Source: Rubrivivax sp. (GTDB lineage: Bacteria > Pseudomonadota > Gammaproteobacteria > Burkholderiales > Burkholderiaceae_C). From it: a stretch of DNA of 64,000 bases. Within the stretch, counting starts at the first letter, position 1; each line of letters opens with the position of its first letter. Below are positions 55,731 through 64,000 of this stretch, piece by piece. Position numbers and translations under genes: made by a program. Under the pieces are notes generated by a model that saw only the letters and a program-made list of their open reading frames with translations, searched no databases and had not been told where the DNA came from. The stretch is from positions 40,010 through 104,009 of the forward strand of contig JALHPY010000005.1 in the NCBI GenBank assembly GCA_022842305.1. The letters run 5' to 3'.

Positions 55731-56144
55731 TCAGGGCTTGAGCGTGAGCAGCCAGCGCAGCACGTCGGCCTTCTCGCCGGCGCTGCACTCGCGGCCCACC
55801 ACGTCCATGCAATTGTTGCGGTACCAGCCCTCGACCTTGGCGCGGTCGGTGAAGCGCTTGTTGTTGAAGGCCGGGGCCAGCGGCTCGAGCTGCTTGTCGG
55901 AGATCGCGTCCTTGAAGCCCTTGGTGGGCACCGCGCCGTGGCAGGAGGCGCAACTCAGGCCCAGGTCCTTGCCGAAGTTGGTGTTGAAGAACTTCTCGCC
56001 CCGTTCAGGCGATGCGGCGGCACCCGCCTGTGCGGTGTAGGCAGCCAGCAGTTCGGCCGGCGTGGCCGCATGCGCCGCGGGTAGCAGGCTGGCCAGGGCC
56101 AGTAGCGCGAGGGGCCGGCAACGGATGAGGGTCGACAGGTTCAT
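55731..56144 (-). CDS. DUF1924/SHP-type monohaem cytochrome (sphaeroides haem protein family)
   Basis: This 137-residue periplasmic haem protein has a signal peptide ([17 protein letters not shown]) and [12 protein letters not shown] as haem site. It also carries the family region [20 protein letters not shown], whose asparagine is expected to be the unusual distal ligand (SHP-type), and [17 protein letters not shown]-like proteins bind oxygen or NO-type ligands. ATG 56144 follows AAGGAGTTGCC. The gene follows the uvrA fragment and precedes (in reverse) the dihaem peroxidase. Confidence 0.83.
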   Translation of the reverse strand: MNLSTLIRCRPLALLALASLLPAAHAATPAELLAAYTAQAGAAASPERGEKFFNTNFGKDLGLSCASCHGAVPTKGFKDAISDKQLEPLAPAFNNKRFTDRAKVEGWYRNNCMDVVGRECSAGEKADVLRWLLTLKP

Positions 56145-56395
56145 GGCAACTCCTTCAAGAAGACACTGACATCGTCGTTCTGGCCCGCACCCTACTGCGC
56201 CGCACGGGCCGGGCAGGCCAAGGCGGCCCGCAGCGCGCGGCGTCGCAAGATCGTTGGATTGGTTGTCATGGGGCGGCCTCCTGGTCGATGGCTTGGTGCA
56301 GGTTCGCAGCTCGCCGCGCAACAGCCGATCGCCGGTGCGCCGTGCACCACGCTGTGCTGAGCGGGCGATGGTGCGCGCCGTCCATGGCCAAGCCT

Positions 56396-57601
56396 TCAGG
56401 GCAGGCGTCCGGCCACGCGGCGCGCTTCTGGCTGCCAGCCGTCGGTCAGCGTCTGCATGAACGCCACGATGTCGTCCACCTCGCCCGGGTTCAGCCGCAG
56501 GTTCCCCAGTTCGTCGGCGTTCACGTTGGCCACCATCTCGGGTCGTGGCCAGCAGCCCTGGCGCAGCGCCTCGGCCTCGGACACCAGATCACCGGCGCAG
56601 CGGGGTCGGACATCGCGCGTGTTGTAGAAGTCGACCACCGCACGCAGCGAAGTGAAGTAGCCGTTGTGCATGTAGGGCGCGGTGACCGCCACGTTGCGCA
56701 CGGTCGGCACCTTGAACTTGCCGTAGTGTTCGGCCTGGCGCACCCTGCCGCCGAGGCCCAGGTCCACATGGTTGGGCCCAACTGGGTTGTGCGCCGTGGG
56801 CAGCTGGTAGAACGGGTTGGCGGGGTTCCTGGGCACGCCCAGGTTGTCGTAGGTGAAGTCGGTGCCCAGCCCGCCCCGGCCCTTGTCGTCCCGGGCCACG
56901 GGGTGACAGGCTGCGCAGTTGCCCTTGTCCTCGCGTTCGAAGAGCCGCAGGCCACGCAGTTCCTGCTTCGTCAGGCGTGCGCGGCCGGCCAGGTAAGCGT
57001 CGTACTTCGAAGTGAAGGGGCTGAACACGGGTGTGCGCTGCCACTCGGCAATCGCCTCGGCGACGTGGTCGAAGGCCCGATGGGTGTCGCCGAAGGCGTC
57101 GGCACCGAACACCTCGCGGAACAAGGGCGCATAAGCACTCGCCTGGACCTTGGCAACGACTTGATCGCCCGACGAATGCGCCATCTCCAGAGGGTTCAGG
57201 AACGGCCCTTTGGCCTGTTCCTCGAGCGTGGCGGCGCGCCCGTCCCAGAACTGGCCGCCCACGTAGTGCCCTTCGGTCGGATTGAAGTGGAACCGGGGAC
57301 TGAAGGCCATGTAGGCGATGGACGGCGCGTTGCGATCGCCGAACAGCCCAAGCCGAACCCCTTTGGAGGTGGGCGTGCTGCGATCGGGGTCGGCAAATCC
57401 TGCGCCAGCCGAATGGCAGCTTGCACAGGCCTGGCCCGGCGGATCGGACAAGGAGGCGTCGTCGAAAAGCAACTGGCCCAGACGGGCCTTGGCCGACAGC
57501 AACGCAGGCGCGGCACCGTCGGCGTGCGCGTCGTGAGGTAGCACCAGGGCCAGCCCGAACGCCGCGCAGGCGGTCAAGGAAAGGAGGATGGGAGCTCGCA
57601 T
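56396..57601 (-). CDS. Dihaem cytochrome c peroxidase/MauG-family protein
   Basis: This 401-residue periplasmic enzyme has a signal peptide (ILLSLTACAAFGLALVLPHD) and two haem sites, ACASCHSAGAG and NCAACHPVAR. It also has family segments FWDGRAATLEEQAKGPFLNPLEM (in parts), PTVRNVAVTAPYMHNGYF and VDDIVAFMQTL. The bacterial cytochrome c peroxidase group reduces hydrogen peroxide using electrons from small cytochromes, and MauG relatives oxidise other substrates. ATG 57601 begins the signal. Two smaller cytochromes nearby are candidate donors. Confidence 0.9.
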   Translation of the reverse strand: MRAPILLSLTACAAFGLALVLPHDAHADGAAPALLSAKARLGQLLFDDASLSDPPGQACASCHSAGAGFADPDRSTPTSKGVRLGLFGDRNAPSIAYMAFSPRFHFNPTEGHYVGGQFWDGRAATLEEQAKGPFLNPLEMAHSSGDQVVAKVQASAYAPLFREVFGADAFGDTHRAFDHVAEAIAEWQRTPVFSPFTSKYDAYLAGRARLTKQELRGLRLFEREDKGNCAACHPVARDDKGRGGLGTDFTYDNLGVPRNPANPFYQLPTAHNPVGPNHVDLGLGGRVRQAEHYGKFKVPTVRNVAVTAPYMHNGYFTSLRAVVDFYNTRDVRPRCAGDLVSEAEALRQGCWPRPEMVANVNADELGNLRLNPGEVDDIVAFMQTLTDGWQPEARRVAGRLP

Positions 57602-57772
57602 GGTTGTGCAGGAGTTGAAGGAGTCATGAAACCGCTGCGGCAGCGCGCGCCATCGCATGGCGGCGCCAAAAAGGTACCCATCGACAGTACCGCTGAACAG
57701 GCGGCTTCAGGTCTTTGGTGATGCCCGGCGTTGATCCCGCGCAAACCCTTGCAGGCCGCCGCGGGGGGAGTC

Positions 57773-57850
57773 TGGGGTCAGGTCATGCCCCTGCCATGAG
57801 GCCCGGGCGGGCCCGGCGCAAGCGGCACGCAGTTCGGGCGCCCGCGCCGT
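57773..57850. repeat. Degenerate copy of the vapC 3' region
   Basis: TGGGGTCAGGTC here (57773-57784) is also found just past vapC (54695-54706), in each case soon followed by ATGC and CCCCTGCCA. About 40 bp at 57807-57850 (CGGCACGCAGTTCGGGCGCC) match an internal part of vapC (54921-54960). The scar directly abuts the end of the LysR gene. Confidence 0.6.
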
Positions 57851-57855
57851 TGTCG

Positions 57856-58764
57856 TCATTGCGGGTCCGACCACCAGGTCTCGCCGATCTGGCCCTGCAG
57901 CCATTCGATGAAGCCGCTGACCTTGGCCGGCACCTGGCGCGGTGAGGGGTACACGGCATGGATCTCTTGCGAGGGCAGCGACCATTCGGTAAGCACCGGC
58001 TGCACGGCGCCGGCCTTGACGGATTCGTGCGCCACGTACCACGGCAGCGCCGCCAGGCCCATGCCGCCGCGTGCGGCTGCGAGCAGCGCGGACAGGTTGT
58101 TCGAGCGCAACGGGCCCCGCACCGCGGTGGGATGAAGCCGCCCATCGGCCCCGGTGAAGAGCCAGCGCGCATCGCCCTGCACGGTGCTGTAGATCAGCGC
58201 GTCATGCTGGGCCAGATCGCTGAGCCTGCGCGGCAGGCCGCGTTGCGCCAGGTACTCCGGTGAAGCCACCACCACCCAGGGGTTGATGCCCAGGAAGCGC
58301 GCGCCCAGCGTCGAATCGGCCAGGCGTCCCATGCGGATGGCGATGTCGATGCCTTGCGCCACCAGGTCGACATACCGGTCCTCGAAGCTCAGTTCGATCT
58401 GCAGTTTCGGGTTGAGCTTCATGAAGCGCATCACCAGCGGCACCAGCACACGGCGGCCAAAGGCCACCGAGCTGCTGATGCGCAGCCCACCCTGTAGCTG
58501 CGATTGCATCAGCGCGGCCACCGACTCGGCTTCTTCGACGTGGTGCACGATCAGCTTGCACTTCTCGTAGTACAGCAGGCCGATCTCGGTGGGCGTCACG
58601 CCATGCGTCGAGCGGTGCAGCAGCCGCGAACCGAGCTGCGCCTCCAGCTTCGCCACCTGCTTGGTCGCCGAAGGCTGGCCCAGCCCCAGGTCGGCCGCGG
58701 CCTTGCTGAACGAGCCCAGGTCCACCACGCGAATGAAGAGCTTGACGGCTTGTATGCGATCCAT
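57856..58764 (-). CDS. LysR-type transcriptional regulator, divergent from gcl
   Basis: This 302-residue regulator has an N-terminal winged HTH: MDRIQAVKLFIRVVDLGSFSKAAADLGLGQPSATKQVAKLE (seen in parts), with the effector domain from about residue 90. It is divergent from gcl, 148 bp apart, and probably controls gcl-hyi-glxR, using a glyoxylate- or tartronate-type effector. A T-N11-A palindrome lies between. The C-terminus runs into a vapC-like scar, so its last residues (TWWSDPQ) may be altered. Confidence 0.88.
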   Translation of the reverse strand: MDRIQAVKLFIRVVDLGSFSKAAADLGLGQPSATKQVAKLEAQLGSRLLHRSTHGVTPTEIGLLYYEKCKLIVHHVEEAESVAALMQSQLQGGLRISSSVAFGRRVLVPLVMRFMKLNPKLQIELSFEDRYVDLVAQGIDIAIRMGRLADSTLGARFLGINPWVVVASPEYLAQRGLPRRLSDLAQHDALIYSTVQGDARWLFTGADGRLHPTAVRGPLRSNNLSALLAAARGGMGLAALPWYVAHESVKAGAVQPVLTEWSLPSQEIHAVYPSPRQVPAKVSGFIEWLQGQIGETWWSDPQ

Positions 58765-58805
58765 GCCGGTGATTGGGACACAGGCGTAGGCGCGCCGCCT
58801 CGGTG

Positions 58806-58822
58806 TATTCCAGGCCGGAATA
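58806..58822. promoter_or_regulatory. LysR-type binding site between lysR and gcl
   Basis: TATTCCAGGCCGGAATA is a perfect palindrome; the inner ATTCC-N5-GGAAT has the T-N11-A pattern of LysR-family recognition sites. It is placed between the divergent starts as expected for dual control. Confidence 0.6.
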
Positions 58823-58912
58823 ACCGTAATGCAAGCGCCGCGGCTTCCACTTCAGGGCCCCTGCCGCGAGCATCCAGCCAGCGCTTTGAAACCCCCGACA
58901 GGAGACTTCGAT

Positions 58913-60703
<1,791 letters not shown>

Positions 60704-60766
60704 ACCGAAGCGCCTGCCGCCGCCCTGGCGTCGGCGCCCCACACCAGAAGCTCACCGGAGTCACAC

Positions 60767-61549
60767 ATGCCGCGCCTTGCCGCCAACCTCACGATGATGT
60801 TCACCGAGGCTGCCTTTCTCGACCGCTTCGGGCTGGCCGCCAAGGCCGGCTTCAAGGCCGTCGAGTTTCTCTTCCCGTATGCCTTCGAAGCCGATGACAT
60901 CAAGCGCAGGCTCGACGACAACGGTCTGGCGCTGGTGTTGCACAACCTGCCCGCCGGAAACTGGGAAGCCGGCGAGCGCGGCATCGCCTGCCACCCCGAC
61001 CGGGTCGACGAGTTTCGAGCGGGCGTCGGCCGCGCCATCGCCTACGCGCAGGCGCTGGGGGTCAGGCAACTCAACTGCCTGGCCGGCAAGGCGCCCGACG
61101 GGGTGGCCGAAGAGCTGTTGCGCAGCACCTTCGTCGAGAACCTGCGCTACGCCGCGAATGCCCTCAAGGCCGCGGGTCTGAGGCTGCTGATCGAGCCGAT
61201 CAACACCTTCGACATCCCCGGCTTCTACCTGAACCGCACCGCGCAGGCCGCCAGCATCCTGGCCGAGGTCGGCGCCGACAACGCGTTCATCCAGTACGAC
61301 ATCTACCACGCCCAGCGCATGGAAGGCGAACTGGCCGCCACGGTGCAGAAGCACCTGCCGCGCATCGGCCATATCCAGTTGGCCGACAACCCGGGGCGCA
61401 ACGAGCCCGGCACCGGAGAGATCAACTACCCGTTCCTGTTTGCGCACCTCGACCGCATCGGCTACGACGGCTGGATCGGCTGCGAATACAAGCCCGCCAC
61501 CACCACCGAAGCGGGCCTGGGCTGGCGCCAGCGCGTGGCGGCCTGCTGA
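60767..61549 (+). CDS. hyi: Hydroxypyruvate isomerase
   Basis: This 260-residue TIM-barrel isomerase interconverts hydroxypyruvate and tartronate semialdehyde. Family features are ANLTMMFTEAAFLDRFGLAA, IEPINTFDIPGFYLN and FIQYDIYHAQRMEG with acidic metal ligands, plus HIQLADNPGRNEPGTGEINY. CACCGGAG lies before the ATG. It lies 63 bp after gcl and before glxR, the classical glyoxylate operon order. Confidence 0.95.
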   Translation: MPRLAANLTMMFTEAAFLDRFGLAAKAGFKAVEFLFPYAFEADDIKRRLDDNGLALVLHNLPAGNWEAGERGIACHPDRVDEFRAGVGRAIAYAQALGVRQLNCLAGKAPDGVAEELLRSTFVENLRYAANALKAAGLRLLIEPINTFDIPGFYLNRTAQAASILAEVGADNAFIQYDIYHAQRMEGELAATVQKHLPRIGHIQLADNPGRNEPGTGEINYPFLFAHLDRIGYDGWIGCEYKPATTTEAGLGWRQRVAAC

Positions 61550-61589
61550 CGGCAGCCGAACCCCGGACCTCCTCTACCAAGGCACCGAA

Positions 61590-62495
61590 ATGACCTCCTC
61601 ACCCCTCAAGATCGGCTTCGTCGGCCTGGGCATCATGGGCGCACCCATGGCCGGGCAGCTCATCAAGGCCGGGCATCAGCTCTTCGTCTTCACCCGGGGC
61701 AAGACGCCGCCGGCGATTGCCGACAGCAGTGCCACCAAGTGCCTGAGCGCACGCGGCGTTGCCGAGCGCGCCGACATCATCATCACGATGGTGCCCGACA
61801 CGCCCGATGTCGACGCGGTGCTGTTCGGCGAAGTCGGCATTGCCTCGGGCCTGAGCAAGGGCAAGGTGGTGGTCGACATGAGTTCGGTTTCGCCCATCGC
61901 CACCAAGGTGTTTGCACAGAGGATCAACGCGCTGGGCTGCGACTACCTCGACGCGCCGGTCTCGGGCGGCGAAGTCGGCGCCAGGAATGCGACGCTGTCC
62001 ATCATGGTCGGTGGCCCGGAGGCGGCGTTCGAGAGGGTCAAGCCGCTGTTCGAATTGATGGGCAAGAACATCACCCTGGTGGGCGGCAACGGCGACGGGC
62101 AGACGGCCAAGGTGGCCAACCAGATCATCGTGGCGCTGAACATCGAAGCCGTGGCCGAGGCTCTGCTGTTCGCCGCCAAAGCCGGCGCCGACCCGGCGCG
62201 CGTGCGCCAGGCGCTGATGGGCGGCTTTGCATCGTCGAAGATCCTCGAGGTGCATGGCGACCGCATGGTCCGGCGCACGTTCGACCCGGGTTTTCGCATC
62301 GAGCTGCACCAGAAGGATCTGAACCTGGCGCTCAGCAGCGCGCGCGCCCTGGGCTTGTCGCTGCCCAACACGGCCACGGCGCAAGAGCTGTTCAACAGCT
62401 GTGCTGCCCATGGCGGCAAGGCCTGGGACCATTCGGCCATGGTGAAGGCGCTGGAGACGCTGGCGAACTTCGAAATCGGCCAGAAGGCTGCTTGA
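61590..62495 (+). CDS. glxR: Tartronate semialdehyde reductase (2-hydroxy-3-oxopropionate reductase)
   Basis: This 301-residue beta-hydroxyacid dehydrogenase family enzyme reduces tartronate semialdehyde to D-glycerate with NAD(P)H. The cofactor motif is [22 protein letters not shown], seen here in two parts, with [22 protein letters not shown] and the catalytic lysine in [15 protein letters not shown] 61590 begins the Rossmann fold. It completes the gcl-hyi-glxR pathway to glycerate. Confidence 0.94.
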   Translation: MTSSPLKIGFVGLGIMGAPMAGQLIKAGHQLFVFTRGKTPPAIADSSATKCLSARGVAERADIIITMVPDTPDVDAVLFGEVGIASGLSKGKVVVDMSSVSPIATKVFAQRINALGCDYLDAPVSGGEVGARNATLSIMVGGPEAAFERVKPLFELMGKNITLVGGNGDGQTAKVANQIIVALNIEAVAEALLFAAKAGADPARVRQALMGGFASSKILEVHGDRMVRRTFDPGFRIELHQKDLNLALSSARALGLSLPNTATAQELFNSCAAHGGKAWDHSAMVKALETLANFEIGQKAA

Positions 62496-62556
62496 GACCC
62501 GAGGCGCCGAGTCCGTTGGGGGCAACGCCACCCCCACGGGCCGGCGCCGGGCCCAA

Positions 62557-62572
62557 GCCCGCCTGAGCGGGC
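62557..62572 (+). terminator. Hairpin downstream of glxR
   Basis: GCCCGC-CTGA-GCGGGC is a perfect 6 bp stem and tetraloop located 60 bp after glxR, in a GC-rich spacer with other partial dyads (GGGCCGGCGCC). It lacks a T-run. Possible transcription end for the glyoxylate operon. Confidence 0.35.
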
Positions 62573-62577
62573 CGAGG

Positions 62578-62760
62578 GGCTACGACACCTGCGGCCACAA
62601 GGCCGGCGACGAATTGCTGATCGAACTGGGCCGACGGCTGAAGACCTCGCTGCGCGTGGACGATTTCGTGGCGCGGCTGGACGGCGACGAATTCGTCGTG
62701 CTCGCCGGCAACCTGGCGCGGCCCGAGATGGACCGCAGCCGCCATCCCGCGCCAGCCCTG
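62578..62760 (+). pseudogene. GGDEF-domain relic (diguanylate cyclase fragment)
   Basis: Read in one frame, 62578-62740 encodes a partial GGDEF domain: [20 protein letters not shown] and then [15 protein letters not shown], with the active-site GGDEF altered to DGDEF. No start codon or complete domain is present; the match begins abruptly after a GC-rich spacer and fades into unrelated sequence before the end of the next gene. It is a remnant of a larger signalling gene. Confidence 0.75.
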
Positions 62761-62790
62761 AGCGGCCGCCGGTCTGCGCCGCGGCCCGGC

Positions 62791-64000
62791 TCAGAACTGC
62801 GAATACGGCTGCACCGGGCGCGGCAGGGTCACTTCGCCGCTTTGCGGCGACAGGTTGCGGCGCAGGTAGAACAGCCACTGCGTGGGCGCGTAGTAGGCCG
62901 AACGGTCGGCAAAGACCGAAGCGCCGGCGCTCCAGTGCGGGCTCAAGCGGCGTTCGATCTCGACGCGCAGGCTGGTCGAGGTGCCGCCGCCGCGCCCGCC
63001 GCGATGCAGGGGCTGGCCCGCGGCCGCCTGCAGGGCGGCATCGGTGGGGTAGTAGGGCGCGTCGGCCTCGTAGGTCCAGGAGCGCCCCACCGAGGCGCGC
63101 GCGCGGTAGCTCCAGGGGCCCAGCCGGCCTTGCGCCTGCACGGGCAGCGACAGGCTGGTGTAGCGCTGCGGGCTGTAGTAGCCGCCATGGCCGAAGCTGT
63201 GGAAACCCAGGTTGCGGCGGTAGCGCCACAGCGCCAGCGTGGCGCCCAGGTTCAGGCGCAGCGCCGGGCCGTCGATCCAGTCGCGGTCGCTGGTCAGGCG
63301 CAGCTGCACGGTGTCGTTGCCGGCCACGTTGTGGCCCGCCAGCCAGCCGGCGCGCAGGCTGGCCGCGCTGCTCCAGCCCGCCAGGTCGCCGCCGATGCGC
63401 AGCGTGGCCGCATTCAGCGTCACGCCACCCCAGCGCCGGCCGCTGAGCGGGTCGCGCGTGCCGGCGTAGGCCAGCAGCCCGCTGGTGAGCACGCGGCGCG
63501 ACAGCTCGACGCTGGCGTCCTGGCCGCGCCAGGCGAAATCCTGGCGCCAGCCGCCCACCAGGTTGGGCAGCTGGAAACCGGCGCCGACGATGCCGACGTC
63601 CCAGCGCCGCTGTTCACCGGTATGGCCTGCCCCCAGGTTCAAACCCCGCGCGCGCTGCGGCAGCGGCGCGCTCAGCGGCTGGCCGCTGGCCAGCACGGTG
63701 CCAAATTCGGCGGCCTGGTCGAATTCGGCGGGCAGTGCGCCGGCGTCGATGCGCACCGGGTCGATGTGCAGCCAGCGGTGGCCACGCGTCTGCGCCGACG
63801 ACGCGTCGTCGGCGCCGGTGTCGGCCAGCGGGCGCGTCAGCACGATGGGCATCTCGATGCCGCGCAGCGACGAGCGGCCGTCGGCAGCGCGGCGGGCGTA
63901 GGGGAACAGCGCCACTTCGTCGGTGGGCTGTCGCCAGGCCAGGCGTTCGGCGCGCCGGCGTTCGGCTTCGGCCACCGCGGCCGCGGCCACGGCCGCACGC
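62791..64000 (-). CDS. BcsC-like outer-membrane protein, C-terminal part (5' end outside window)
   Basis: This is the C-terminal 400 residues of a large protein whose start lies beyond the right edge. The segment is rich in short alternating strands and ends in aromatic residues (QPYSQF), as expected for a beta-barrel. It carries typical BcsC C-terminal elements: [40 protein letters not shown] and FYLRRNLS. BcsC exports cellulose-type polysaccharide across the outer membrane. The upstream TPR repeats are not in the window. The region 62496-62790 between it and glxR contains only the GGDEF relic and the hairpin. Confidence 0.75.
   Translation of the reverse strand, partial: RAAVAAAAVAEAERRRAERLAWRQPTDEVALFPYARRAADGRSSLRGIEMPIVLTRPLADTGADDASSAQTRGHRWLHIDPVRIDAGALPAEFDQAAEFGTVLASGQPLSAPLPQRARGLNLGAGHTGEQRRWDVGIVGAGFQLPNLVGGWRQDFAWRGQDASVELSRRVLTSGLLAYAGTRDPLSGRRWGGVTLNAATLRIGGDLAGWSSAASLRAGWLAGHNVAGNDTVQLRLTSDRDWIDGPALRLNLGATLALWRYRRNLGFHSFGHGGYYSPQRYTSLSLPVQAQGRLGPWSYRARASVGRSWTYEADAPYYPTDAALQAAAGQPLHRGGRGGGTSTSLRVEIERRLSPHWSAGASVFADRSAYYAPTQWLFYLRRNLSPQSGEVTLPRPVQPYSQF

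Noticed and set aside
55556..55741. 61-codon ORF starting within the uvrA copy
   Set aside because: Simply the continuation of the copied uvrA frame into unrelated DNA; no start signal of its own.

Overview
The window is GC-rich (roughly 70 percent by eye) bacterial DNA with no rRNA, tRNA, CRISPR array or intact insertion sequence that I could find. The gene set points to a betaproteobacterium of the order Burkholderiales, perhaps the Rubrivivax/Leptothrix/Ideonella side. The pointers are two PEP-CTERM surface proteins, ornithine-lipid acyltransferase OlsB, malonate utilisation genes with a TTT-type binding protein, a fused double-length UvrA, a DUF1924 haem protein and tartronate-semialdehyde glyoxylate assimilation. 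This placement is inferred from gene content, not computed.

Positions 1-20 kb look like an arsenic region. It opens with the tail of an arsA ATPase followed 6 bp later by a SigZ-type sigma factor, then a PEP-CTERM protein and a 1.1 kb gene-free, less GC-rich stretch. Next is a tight cassette of an ArsP-type permease, a tiny thioredoxin, a rhodanese with a cysteine-rich tail, a membrane-anchored thioredoxin and a CcdA-like protein, followed by a CDF metal exporter. The centrepiece is what I read as a complete arx (anaerobic/phototrophic arsenite oxidase) locus. Its regulatory genes arxR-arxS-arxX read leftward and arxB'-A-B-C-D read rightward. The 250 bp between them holds a sigma-54 type -24/-12 element and two 16 bp palindromes that are good candidates for ArxR enhancer sites. 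A nitroreductase and a 75-residue unknown follow arxD. The inferred logic is that periplasmic ArxX and kinase ArxS sense arsenite, ArxR activates sigma-54 transcription, and the ArxAB molybdoenzyme passes electrons from arsenite through ArxC to quinone, with ArxD as maturation chaperone. ArsA and perhaps the permease cassette would deal with toxicity.

Positions 20-28 kb hold mixed envelope and secreted functions: a choice-of-anchor I lipoprotein, OlsB, an alpha/beta hydrolase, an M14 peptidase, an ExeM/NucH nuclease and a second PEP-CTERM protein. From 36 kb back to 28 kb, on the minus strand, runs a phosphonate operon phnA-adh-phnC-phnD-phnE-phnY-phnW. It would import 2-aminoethylphosphonate and degrade it through phosphonoacetaldehyde and phosphonoacetate to acetate and phosphate. 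PhnA carries an odd poly-glutamine N-terminus.

Positions 36-48 kb contain a lysine/alanine/proline-rich putative DNA-binding protein, membrane proteins, dgkA, an LpxH-like phosphoesterase, a YgbA-like protein, a dihaem cytochrome, a TPR protein and the malonate genes matA-tctC-matB. Two large imperfect palindromic elements sit in the intergenic regions near 40.2 and 43.5 kb.

Positions 48-58 kb are dominated by a 1894-residue tandem UvrA. Downstream lies a patchwork of three c-type cytochrome genes, a vapBC toxin-antitoxin pair, a 168 bp near-identical copy of an internal piece of the uvrA gene and a short scar resembling part of vapC. Repeated rearrangement is the simplest reading. The last 6 kb carry a LysR regulator divergent from gcl-hyi-glxR (glyoxylate to glycerate), a GGDEF-domain relic, and the C-terminal part of a BcsC-like outer-membrane protein that runs off the right edge.
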